From the NCBI GenBank assembly GCA_019321725.1, contig CM033115.1, forward strand, positions 6,830,673 through 6,894,672: a stretch of 64,000 nucleotides of DNA, written 5' to 3'. This document shows positions 23,037-34,800 of this stretch, one piece after another. The number at the start of each line of letters is the position of its first letter. Position 1 is the stretch's first letter. This DNA is from Paulownia fortunei. Taxonomy: Eukaryota > Streptophyta > Magnoliopsida > Lamiales > Paulowniaceae. The position numbers were made by a program, and so were the translations under genes. The notes under the pieces are model-generated. The model worked only from the letters and a program-made list of their open reading frames with translations. It was not told where the DNA came from and searched no databases.

Positions 23037-23950
23037 TTGTAGACAAATAAATTTATCTCAACTAAGTTGTAACACATATGGAATAATATATTAAATATCA
23101 ATTTTATATTTTCTATTTATAATGGAAATTTAATGAAATTTAATTTCTAAAGTAAATAACTAATTAATTTAAAATTATAATATATATTTTATTGATCAAT
23201 CATATGTCGCCAAGTATCAAATTTTAATTATTAGAAATCAAAACTTATCTTGTAAGTTATGAAAGTGAATGCCAACACAAATTGGTGATTCAAATCATAT
23301 CTTGTGATATCAATCAAATCATGAATGACCAATCAAATTTTGTTACTTTATCAAATGACTTATCCAAGAAATCATGCCCTACAGTTATAAATATGAGTCA
23401 CATCCAAAGAGTTAAACACAACAACAATATAAGTTGTGAAGAAGAAGTTCAAATAATAAAGGTATTGGAGGAAATTCTTTCAATCCAAGACGATCAAATT
23501 CAAGGAGATTCATGGTGTTTAAGGCGAAAATCAAGACATTCATCATGGAGTATACTAAAATAATAGTATTCAATTTGAAATTAAGTTGTTAAATACTCGA
23601 ATTAACATTATTGGAGATCAAATTAATCTTGGAGAAGATCGAAGGGTCGATTCCACCAACAAATATTCAAATACAAAAAGTCAATATTTTTAAAGTTCTA
23701 ACATTTGATTTAAAATTAAAATGTTAAATTTTCGAATTAACGTTATTGAAGGATAAAATCAAGTTCGGAAGATATCAAATCAACAATTCCACCTCAAAAA
23801 GTTCAATTTTAAAAAATTCTTATTTTTAAAAAGAAGAATAAGAAGTTCCATAGAAATTATAATCATTTTATTTTTTTAATTTAATAAAAGTCAATTTGAA
23901 CTATTTTTCTTGTTTTGCTAATTTTTACATACAATAAAATTTATGTTCCA
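23037..23950 (+). repeat. 3' LTR of the gag-only element (914 bp)
   Basis: Starts TG and ends CA. Its last third contains an internal imperfect duplication: the block around 23570-23690 (ATTAAGTTGTTAAATACTCG, GGAGATCAAATTAATC, TTCCACC) recurs at about 23700-23805. The open frame at 23282-23563 lies inside the LTR and is not a gene. Confidence 0.75.
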
Positions 23951-24150
23951 GTTACCAACTTGCTTTTTGTTATTAAAAAAGTACTCTCTCTATTTGCACA
24001 TCTAGCATTCTACAATGTTATTATATATGACATTTGTAGATTGAAATTATGTAAATCTTTGACTACCATTCTTACGGTGTGGTGGTATGCTCCGGGTTTA
24101 AACCCTGCTCTTTCCCTTCTTTGCTATGTTTTAGAATTTAAATTTTAAAA

Positions 24151-24155
24151 AGAAT

Positions 24156-24210
<55 letters not shown>

Positions 24211-24211
24211 T
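24151..24211. repeat. (AC)n(AT)n compound microsatellite
   Basis: A run of alternating AC changes directly into alternating AT. Confidence 0.95.
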
Positions 24212-25665
24212 CTCTAAATCTTAGATTTGAGAAAGCAAGTGCGCATATTGCTTTGCTTTTACATGGTACCTTTTCTAGAAAGAAAATGCGCGTTCCATAA
24301 TGTGCAAGAATGATATATTCTATAGTAACGTGTCTAATTTTGCTGTTTGTGGACTTACATAAATGAGCAGCTTAATTAAATAAGTAAATTAGCTTTATGC
24401 AGCTTAATTAAATAAGTAAAGTAGCTTTATGCTACGCTGAATTTTGGATGTTTTTGAAAAAAAAATAGAAAAAGAAAAATAAGGGTGTATATAATTCCAA
24501 GGAAAGGAAACATTTTATTTAGTATTTTCCATAATAAAATTATATGTCCAAACATACCCTTAATATGAAAAGAAACTAAGAAGAAGATTTAATTAGTTTG
24601 TAACATCTATAATTGAAAAAGAAGAGTACATACTTGTAGATGCTGGTTTATTTCTTTGATTTACAATATGTTTACCAATTAAATGACTACAAAAATAGAA
24701 AAGATCAGATTTTAATTTGACGAAACATTCCGAATTTTTGCATCAACACGATTTTGAAACAAGTTTATGTTTTGAAAATATTTCTTATATTAAATATGGT
24801 AATATTTTCTGGCGTGACATTTAACACATGTTTGGGCTCAGGATTACAAAATAACATGAATGCTAACAATTTGACATTCGAGAAGTATAAAATCATTTCG
24901 ACTGTTCCCTGACTTAGATAGAGGAATTTTCCAAAGACATGACATCAAAGTTAGAATTTTTCATAAAACCTAAAAATGGCACAGATTTTTTTATACATGC
25001 GATAGATTCCATAAATCCAAATGAGCCCTTTGTGTATTAACTAATCATCATAAATGTTAGAATATTTTTGTACAAACTTTTCTCTCAAGTTTCACATGTT
25101 GGCTATGGCTTTAAAATCACTATTGATGATGCCTAATTCTAGAAGCATAATAACTGCATAATTCTTTTTATTTTTTATTTTTTATTTTTCTCTTACACCG
25201 CATTTATGCTAAGTTAGTCAAGAAAATTGAAAATACATGATAAAATTATTAAAAATTAAATCTCGTCTCTTATTTTTTTCTATATACAATAATAAGTGGT
25301 TTTATATGATTTAAATGTATTAGAATATCTTAAAAAATAAAAAAATAAAAATTTACAAATTAGTTAATATCTCTCATAATTATATCTATGCAATTTTTCA
25401 TTTGCCTTCTATTTAGAATTAAATTAAAAAAAATACTTTTTCATTTTTAAAATTTACGATGAGATAATATTCGGACCAATCTTACGTAACTAATCCACTA
25501 CACTCGAGACACATTGATTTAGGAATATATGCAAGAAAAAAGAGGAGAGAGAATATGAATATATTGCGTTGAAACTATGTGAAACCCCAAACCCAAAACC
25601 TCCCACAGCGATTGGCCCCTTCCCCCCATTTCTCTCTGTAGACGTAGGTGGCCCCGTGGCAGAAT

Positions 25666-25669
<4 letters not shown>

Positions 25670-25721
<52 letters not shown>

Positions 25722-25744
25722 GATAGATAGATGGATAGATAGAC
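25670..25744 (+). promoter_or_regulatory. (CT)n(TA)n(GATA)n compound microsatellite in the MetRS promoter or 5' UTR
   Basis: A pyrimidine CT run, then a TA run, then TAGA/GATA units, ending about 60 bases before the MetRS ATG at 25804. In plants CT-rich pyrimidine patches and TATA-like runs mark core promoters, so this repeat probably lies in or forms the core promoter. The role is inference; the repeat is direct observation. Confidence 0.6.
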
Positions 25745-25803
25745 AGCACTCCCCTTGTCCAAAGACCAATAAATTCATAGTGAAGACTATAGAAGATTGG
25801 AAG

Positions 25804-28800
25804 ATGGGCGATCATAGCGCAGCCGCAGCGGCGAAGCTGCCGATTCCTGGGAAGCGGAACATCCTCATCACCAGCGCCTTGCCTTATGTCAACAACGTTC
25901 CTCACCTCGGCAACATTATCGGATGTAATTGTTGCTATTTTGGTCTCAATTTGCATTTTTTATGATTGCGGGCAATTGGGAATTGTATAGTGATTTTGCG
26001 TTCGGAGAAATTTATTTTTCGTTTTTTATGTTTTTGCTTGCACATAATTTTTAAGTATGTAATGAATCAATGAAGAATTTGATTTTTCATTTGCATGTTT
26101 ATGCTTGCTGGTAATAGCATGTATGTAGTGAATTGCGTTCGGAGAGATTGGTGTATTCCATTTGCGTGACATATATATATATGTATGTATATGTATATAT
26201 ATGTTGTGTGTGTGTATTTATCTATATAGATAATTACGGCCGAGAAATTGATTTTGATTGCGTGTTAATGGTAGTATGAATATTGTGTTGCTTATAGTTA
26301 ATTTGTGTTTGGAGAAATGATTTTTTGGCTTTGTTTTGGTGTAGGTGTGCTGAGTGCGGATGTGTTTGCTAGGTATTGCCGGATGAGAGGGTATAACGTG
26401 ATATATATTTGTGGTACGGACGAGTATGGTACGGCAACTGAGACTAAGGCAATGGAGGAGGGGTGTTCTCCGAAGGAGATTTGTGACAAGTAATTTACTT
26501 CATTTTCTATGGATGTTTAGATAACATTTATTTGTTATAAAGTTTTGGATTACACCCTGTGATTTTGTTGTTCGGAGTAAGAATTTTGTTTTTGATTCCT
26601 TTTCTTTTGTTTTTCCCTTTTTTTAGGGTATTGATAAAATGAATACGAAAATGAATGCAAACTTTGGTTTTAGATAAAATGAACATTCTTTTCTTTTGAT
26701 ATTTTTTGGGGATAAAATGAACAAATTTTAAAAGTATTTTCACCTGCTTTTTTATTATTTTCTGGAATAAATACACAAGTTTTGAAAGTATTTGCCACAC
26801 ATGATAGTGGAGTAGGTGTTCCCTAAAGAATAGATTCTTATTCTCATGTGAGACTGCAAATTATGAATGTGCTCATCTCATGTCCTTTTCCAAAGAATTG
26901 ATTCTTGACAGTGGCATGCATTACTCTTACTCATACAAAAGCTTGGGCCTTGTATGGTTATATTTTCATTAAGAATTCTCATTTCCGGCACTTCTATTGA
27001 GAATTTGGTTTTGTGAACTTAAAAAAGAACATGTTAGTTAACTTAAAAATAAATCTTTATTTTTTCATTTTTGAGAAGATTAAATTCCTTCAAAAATTAT
27101 GCTAATGTCGTAAAAAATATAAAATTAAATAATTAGATTAACGTCAAACAATTGTTTTTTTGAATTTTTGAATTAATTACATGATATTACTTAAATTAAA
27201 TTGAATCTGAAAATACTGCTACTGTATAAAGTTTCATTAAATTGAATATTAAAAACATGCTCTAATATCTGTTAATTTTGACCAATATATACGTATAAAT
27301 ATTAAAACTTTTGTCATTTTAGGTCTTTTTTGAATAAAATGGATAAATATATAACTTATCTCAAAAAAATATAATATAACTATAACTAAAGTGAAAATTC
27401 GTGATTGAAGTGCAATTTTTTGTTTTGACCATTTTGCCCTTAATAAATGGCATGCACCTGTAATTGTTTTTTTGACAAAATACCACTGGAAAGTGAAGTG
27501 AACAATTAATGTGGAACAAAATTTAAACTTTAGGGATGGAAAAGTCACGATTTTAATTTAGGGACGAAAGTGATATTAAACCTAAATTTTATGGGCTATT
27601 AATGTGATTTGCCCCAAAATAAAATAGCAGGAAAGAGATTCAGAGCTTAAACTAGAACTAATTTTTGGTAGGCTTTTGCATTTGCATATATAAGATTTAT
27701 CTTTTTTGTTTGCATTTCCCAGAGCTGGACAAGAAGGCTCTTGAACCCATCAGAATAGTGCATGGTGGCCTTTCCATTGGCACAAATGAGTGTGTGCTTA
27801 TCTAATAACTGCCATTTTCCAAAGCAGTTAACCTTGTGATAATTTTGTGATGGCAAGTGATTAACTGACAGAGGCAGTCTGAATCCATATAAACACCTAA
27901 TGACCATTGTCATTGGAAGACCCGACCACGGTTCAGGAATCTTCGGTTCCGAGGTTCGGAACCGCTGGTTCCACGGTTTGAGATTTCCCAACCCTTAACC
28001 GTAAGGCCGGTTATGGTTTGGGTTCTGGAACCGCCGGGCCAGTTCTAGTCAACCACCGGTTCCGGTTCCGACCCTTGGATTTTTTTATTTTTTTTAAAAT
28101 TTAAAAAAATTTTGAACTTAAATTTGTTAAAAATATTGTTAATTTTTGAACTTAATGAAATTTTTTTAACTTAAATTTGAAAAAAAAGAAGCTAAAATTT
28201 AAATAATCAAATATTCTAATAATAATAAACTTAAAAAATAAAAAAAAAGATTTTCAACTTGAAGTCTTAAAGAATATATAGAATTGAAGAATGAATAATT
28301 GAAGATAAATGAAATGAAATATGAAAAATGATTTAATGAAACAATTGAAATAATTTATAATATAGAATTGAAGAATGAATAATTGAGTGTAGAGAATTAG
28401 AGAATTGATACTTGAAAATTAGAGAATTGAGAGTTGAAAAATTAGAACATTGATAGTTGAGAATGAATAATTAACTTATGTTTTGAAAAATTGTTATTTC
28501 TTAACTAACCATTAATTCTACGAAATTATAACTTTTTAAAAACAAAAAAGGACTTGAAGTCTTAAACTTAAATTTGAATGAAATTTTTTTAACTTAAATA
28601 TAAAAAAATATAGTTAATTTTTGAACTTAATGAAAAAAATTTAACTTAAGTTTGAAAAAAATTGTTATCATAAATTTAAAGTTTCAAATATTCTAATTAT
28701 AATAAACTTAAAAAATAAAAAAAAGTTGCTCAACTTGAAGTTTTAAAGAAAATGAATAATTGAAGATGAAGAAAATGAAATATGAAAAATGATTTAATAA

Positions 28801-31800
28801 AATAATTGAAATAATCTGAAATATAGAATCGAAGAATGAATAATTGAGAGTAGAGAATTGATAATTGCAAATTAGAGAATTGAGAGTTGAAAAATTAGAA
28901 AATTAAAAGTTGAAAATGTAGAAGTGTTAAAAAAAAATAAAGAGGGGAGGAGTTTTTATAGGGAAAAATGCAAGACAAAAAAAAAAAAAAAAAAACCGCC
29001 GGTTTGGGATACCTAACCTGTAACTGGCCCATGAACCCACGGGCCGGTTATGGGTTGGGCCCGAGACCCGTGGTCAACGATTTTTGAACCGTTGACCACG
29101 GAAATCGTTGACCACGGGCTGGGTTTGGTTCTGACCTAGCCTGTGGTCAGGTCTAGTCATTGGTGTTTTAAATAATTGTTTGTGGTAAGAAGTTGACTTT
29201 CCATTTGCTTTGGTGTTGCATTGTAAACTAGTGTATGAAGTTGAAGAAAGCATCACTTTGTGATTGATGAATGGGTACATTCGAAATAGTTGTTGATTGG
29301 ACTTTAGAATATATGTGGACCTGTACTAAATTTGTATCCTCCAATTTTCTTGATTTTTGTAGATACCATGCTATTCACAAAGAGGTATATAAGTGGTTCA
29401 ATATAAGCTTCGATGAGTTTGGTCGTACCTCAAGTCCGCAGCAGACCGAAGTTTGTCAAGCAATTTTCAAAAAATTGTTGGAGAATAATTGGCTTTCTGA
29501 AAACATTATGCAACAGGTATTATGGTTATCTAGTACTCTTGGTGCCTGTTCTCATTTTTCTGTTTCAATTTGCTTGTCCAACTTTTGTCGCCCTTTGGAG
29601 GTTCATCAATTAAATATTTTTCTTTATTGCAGCTCTACTGTGATACATGTAAAAGATTCTTGGCGGATCGGCTTGTGGAGGGTAATTGTCCGACATCAGG
29701 CTGTAATTATGATTCTGCACGTGGCGATCAGTGTGAAAAGTGTGGGAAGCTTTTAAATCCCACAGAATTACTGGAGCCAAAGTGCAAGGTGTGCTCATGA
29801 TCTTATAGCTACAGACATATCTTGTTGACATGATTATCTCATGTAGAGAAATTTCATGACTTTTTTGTTAAGAGTCCTTATTGGGTTAACTGGCTGCCCA
29901 TTTCATTATAGCGAAATTTGTGAATGATTCACAATTTACCTCCAACCAGGAAAAAGGCAATTGAGGAGAATACATAGAATCAAGTTTTTGATGAATTCTA
30001 GTTAAAATTGGATCTAAATTGTATGTCGACTTCATGAACAGGTTTGTGGCAATACTCCACACATCCGTGATACGAACCACATGTTTCTTGAGCTTCCTTT
30101 GCTGAAGGATAAATTAGAAGAATATATAAACAGCATGTCAGTGGCTGGAGGGTGGAGTCAGAATGCTATCCAAGCAACACATGCTTGGCTTAGAGAAGGG
30201 CTGAAACCACGATGTATCACCAGAGATTTGAAATGGGGAGTTTCTGTTCCCCATGAGAGATTTATGGATAAGGTGATTGGACTGATAAAAGTTGTGATTG
30301 AAATATCATACCAGATAGTCCCTATGTTTCTTGGAATCAATGATTTAAATGGTTATCGAATATAGAAATGCTGATTATTTATGGTTTCCTACAGTTGATG
30401 TTTTCTGTTTACAATGTGATGGTTAGGTATTCTATGTATGGTTTGATGCACCTATTGGTTATGTCTCAATCACTTCATGCCACACACCAGAATGGGAGAA
30501 ATGGTGGAAGAATCCTGAAAATGTGGAGCTGTTCCAATTCATGGGGAAGGATAATGTTCCTTTTCATACTGTAGGTCATCAAATTCAAAACTTGCATTCT
30601 AGAAATATTCGAAGCATAGAGTTGTAGGACAAGTTTGAAAAAGCATTATTTGGGACCATTGCCTTTGTGCAACTATACCATTATAAGTTCATTTAAAACT
30701 TTTACTTGGCATGAGTTCGTCTTGATTATTCCTGCAAATATTGTTAAGCATTTCTCTTCCAGTTCATAGTTAATCTCTCATAGTTTGCTTGATTGTTCTA
30801 ATTTTTTGGGGTTTTTACCAGTTGCTAGGAGAATATTTAGGAAGACTACGTTCTATGATATTGTTATTCTCTTACATCCATGAATTAATCTAGACCATTT
30901 GGTCTGAGATAAAATGTATTGATAGTGTTGTTTAACACCTAATTATAGTGGCCTAGCTTCAGTTTAGTTTTATTTACATGTTCTAACAGTATATCAGACA
31001 AGGAAATTTTATCCGAATGTAGGTAACATTTCTGTTCATTTTATAGTTTCTATAAATGTTTTCTTGTTTAGATGGTGATCATCTAATTATGCACTTTCCC
31101 GTCAACACAATGTGCCATTGCCAAAGTGAGGTTTTGAAACTGTAAAAGCCAGGTGTTAAGCTTAGTGTTCAAATACCAGGAAAATTTTAAAGTTTGTAAT
31201 CTGCCTTGGTTCACAGGGAGCTCAAGCTCGATTCAAGGCTCAATGTCTCGAGTCATTTTTGTGCTTGAGCCAATATTATGTAGCTCTTATTTCAGTTGCA
31301 TTAGTTGAGCACTTGAGCTCTCTATCTGTGCTATTCCAGCTTCATGAAGACTTGATATCAATTAAGGCTGCATATGCCTGTCAGTTTCTGGCTGCTTTTG
31401 AGGTCATGAGCGGCTCAATAAATAGAAGGATTTTATTATAATTTAAATATCTTTAGTTTAAATTGTGTTTGGAAACGTAATAAACAAAGCACACGAGTTG
31501 TCTGACAAGCATAATTAAGCTCGAGCTCTGCAATCGAGATAAACTTTAGTTCAGACATTATTCTAGTGGGATTGGTTCATTCCAGCCTTAGTAATGATGT
31601 ATTCTTTTGGGATAGAGACAAAGTTAAGATGGCTGCTAAGAAGGACCAAGTCAGAGTAGTTCAATATATCAGTCACATTGGAGTCTCAACTTTAATGGTT
31701 GACTGAGTAGATAGATTCTAATCATAAGGGATGTAGGATGGCTTTTGTATGTGGATTGCTCAATTTTGTATGCACTTAATATTGTGAATTCTCTTATCAA

Positions 31801-34800
31801 AACTATTTCAACATCATATAGGGTACTGTACAAACACATTGATCACCAAGTTGTTCGACATCATGTTTGGGTTGGTGGATGCCTAGTTGGTTTGTCCTTC
31901 ATTTTCCGTTTGAGGTGAAATGCATGTTGAGTCTTCGCAGCCTACTTTTTAGTTTAGTTTGGCAACCTGCATGTGTATCAAATTCTCTGTGTTTTCATAC
32001 TTTGTTGACAGTTTTTGTTAATGGCATTGCATAGTTATATTTGGCGTACTTTTTCAATTGGTAACTGGGATGTGATTTTTTCAGGTGATGTTCCCCTCCA
32101 CTCTTCTTGGAACAGGTGAGAACTGGACATTAATGAAAACCATCAGTGTTACAGAGTATTTGAACTATGAAGCAGGTTAGTTATGTCATAGTAGATCAAA
32201 TATAATGCTTTGCTTGCAACTTTGACAGACACCTCTCCCTTTTATAAGCTTCTTCTGGATTAATTTAGCCTTGTAAATTGTTTCTTGGTTTTGATGTGTA
32301 GGGAAATTCTCGAAGAGTAAGGGTGTTGGAGTATTTGGAAATGATGCAAAAGACACAAACATTCCTGTGGAGGTGTGGAGATACTATTTGCTGACAAATA
32401 GGCCAGAGGTAGGCTCTTTGCACTGCACCTTTCTTATCAATGTTGTATGCCACTGGATCATACACCATTCCCACACCTCCCACCCCCACACAGTGTAAAT
32501 GGATGCTTATTTTCCTTTTGACGAATATTATTATTCTCAACTTTTAGGTATCGGATACATTGTTCACATGGGTTGACTTGCAAGCAAAGCTTAACAGCGA
32601 GTTGCTGAGCAATCTAGGAAATTTTGTTAACCGAGTCTTGAGTTTCATTGCAAAAGACCCAGGTGGCTTAACATATATATGGAGTCTTTGATATAACACT
32701 TGGTCTTGGATGTGTTTCATTATTTTCTTTGCCCATAAAAATGTGGATCATATGCTGTTTGGAAGGTATTTACATAATTCTTCACAACAAGATTGGAAGC
32801 ATTTTATTGGACAGACAAATGTCTAAAGGTCACAGGGTCAGTGTTAAATTCTCGAAACCAAATTCTCAACTCATTCATGAGTAACCTAAGTAGTAGGCCT
32901 GACTTCATTACCTCTTATAAATAAAGCTCTGAAGTTTTCAATATGAACCCAGAGTCTTATTGTTGATCCAATTTTAACTTCTTAACTCCATAAGAGAGGA
33001 ACAGGACAAGAAATATAGTTTCCTATCTCTGAATGACCGAGTTGATATCTCAGGACTTCCTATCCCTTGAAATTGCCGAGTTGAAAAAGCGCTATTATTA
33101 ACAGGCTGCAGAAAATAAAATTCTTTACGCATCAGTTCTTGGTTAACTTTGCCTTACTCATCATTTGTGAATTATTTCATCTGCTGATCAGATTACTATG
33201 GAATCTGTTGTTGGTCAACTAATATTTTTGGGTATTATGTTATTATGTATAACACAAATATTGCCAAAGGAATTGCTAGTGAAAATTTCTCTCGAGGGGT
33301 CTATAACTGAAGAATCTTTTTATAATTGGCGAGCTTGGTGAAGTGAAAGCTTTGATAGATTTTCTTTAAGCTCATGAAGTACTAATATTCTTTAATGTAT
33401 AGACAATTTTAATAGCATTTATGCTTGAATTAATCTTTTAGTGTCTCTTCATTTGGAATAATACTTCCATTGAAAATTTTCAGTGCGCATCAGGTGTCTT
33501 CTGCGTAACGAATCATATCCTTTATATAGTATAGACATGTGGGTTCTTATTGTAGGATTGGAAATGGAAATTGAAAAATCTTTGATTTCTTTTCTTCTTT
33601 CAGTTTATTTTTATAATGGCCATGTTGTGGTGGTGAAAAAGGATATGTTTTATGTTGCATTCTTTGGTTAATAAACAATTTGGTTCAATTCTTTATTTGG
33701 GTCCTATTAGATTATGGATTAGGATTGTATTCAGTCCATCAACATCCATTTAGTTATTGGATCTTGTTGGATGGATGACTTTCATCCAGATCTATTAACA
33801 ACCAACTCACTAACGTCCAATGTGTCCAAATTGCCACTATTACTTTCCACCTGCAAAAGTCCTTTTGTTGGATCCTAAATAAAGAATCAAATGTGAGTTT
33901 CTCCTGGAAAAGTTTTGTATAACTAAAGCAGCCAAGAAGTTAGCAATATTTGCATGGGAAGTAGCTCATGACTTAATTCCATCAGGGGATAACTTGAGAA
34001 GAAGAGAGAATATAAATGTGATGTGCATGCTTTGCAAGCAAGCTATAGAGACCCTAACTGTTTAATATTACAGTCTGAGGCAGGTTGAGAACATTGGATA
34101 TTTTGGTTTACACTTGTGGATTGATGAGGTTGATGACAAAGAGGATAAAAGTTTTCTAACATCTGCGGAGTCTGTACAAGGAAGGGAAAAGAGGAGGAGT
34201 TGAAACAGCTCCCTTGAATTTTCTTTTTTTGAAGGAGAGAAATACAAGAGTTTTGATGCAGAAGCAGAATTTTTCTTGTGTGCTTTATTTTATTGGGCGA
34301 ACATGATGCTAATGGCTCAGTCTCTTTTAAATTTTCTTGAATATACTTATAATCATGTTGGTAGGTTATATCTATCGACATATGTTTGTCACCCCTATTT
34401 AGTGAACTTCACTTTCAAAAAGATCCTTACTTTTTCACCAACATTTTCTGATTTTTTTTTTTCACTAATTCAGGTTCAGGATATGGTTCCATCATTCCTG
34501 ATGCTCAGGGTGCAGATACTCATCCATTGACAAAATCTTTGGGAGAGAAAGTCGGTAGTTATGTGGAGCAGTATATAGAGGCAATGGAGAAGGTAATTAA
34601 TGCATAATGGCCTTTATTTTGTTCTTGAATACAATTATGCATTGGAGGCCTATGTTACCAAGAATGACATTGCAAATGACACTTGATGTAGGTGAAACTA
34701 AAGCAAGGCTTGAAGATTGCTATGGCCATATCTGGTGAAGGAAATGCTTATTTGCAAGTACGGCTGCCATGTAGTTTGCAGATTTAGAATTTGCCTATGT

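Larger units (their letters stand above)
20794..23950 (+). mobile_element. Non-autonomous Ty3-type LTR retrotransposon, 5' LTR truncated
   Basis: Two direct repeats of about 340 bases (20794-21133 and 23609-23950) flank a gag-like coding region and are clear LTR relatives, with many mismatches suggesting an old insertion. The 3' LTR appears complete: it begins TGTAGACAAATAAATTTATC at 23037 after a purine stretch (GATGGGG) and ends TTTATGTTCCA. The 5' LTR matches only the 3' portion, so its first roughly 570 bases are missing. Just inside the 5' LTR, TCTAGCATGCCCGTGGGA resembles the primer-binding site seen in related plant elements (TCTGGCACGCCC..GTGGGAC). No protease, reverse transcriptase or integrase is present; a minisatellite lies where pol would be. 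Confidence 0.8.
23951..25803. other. Intergenic region upstream of MetRS
   Basis: No gene is seen. Contains an (AC)n(AT)n microsatellite at about 24151-24211, a near-exact 35-base direct duplication (GCAGCTTAATTAAATAAGTA at 24368 and again near 24399), and the promoter-proximal repeats listed separately. Confidence 0.65.

Noticed and set aside
23282..23563. 93-codon open frame after the gag-only element
   Set aside because: Falls inside the 3' LTR.
25575..25956. Minus-strand frames with Arg-Glu repeats near the MetRS start
   Set aside because: Antisense reading of the CT/TA microsatellite and of MetRS exon 1.
31200..31560. GAGCTCGAGCT-like motifs in MetRS intron 6, suggestive of a MITE
   Set aside because: No matching terminal repeats or target duplication could be fixed.
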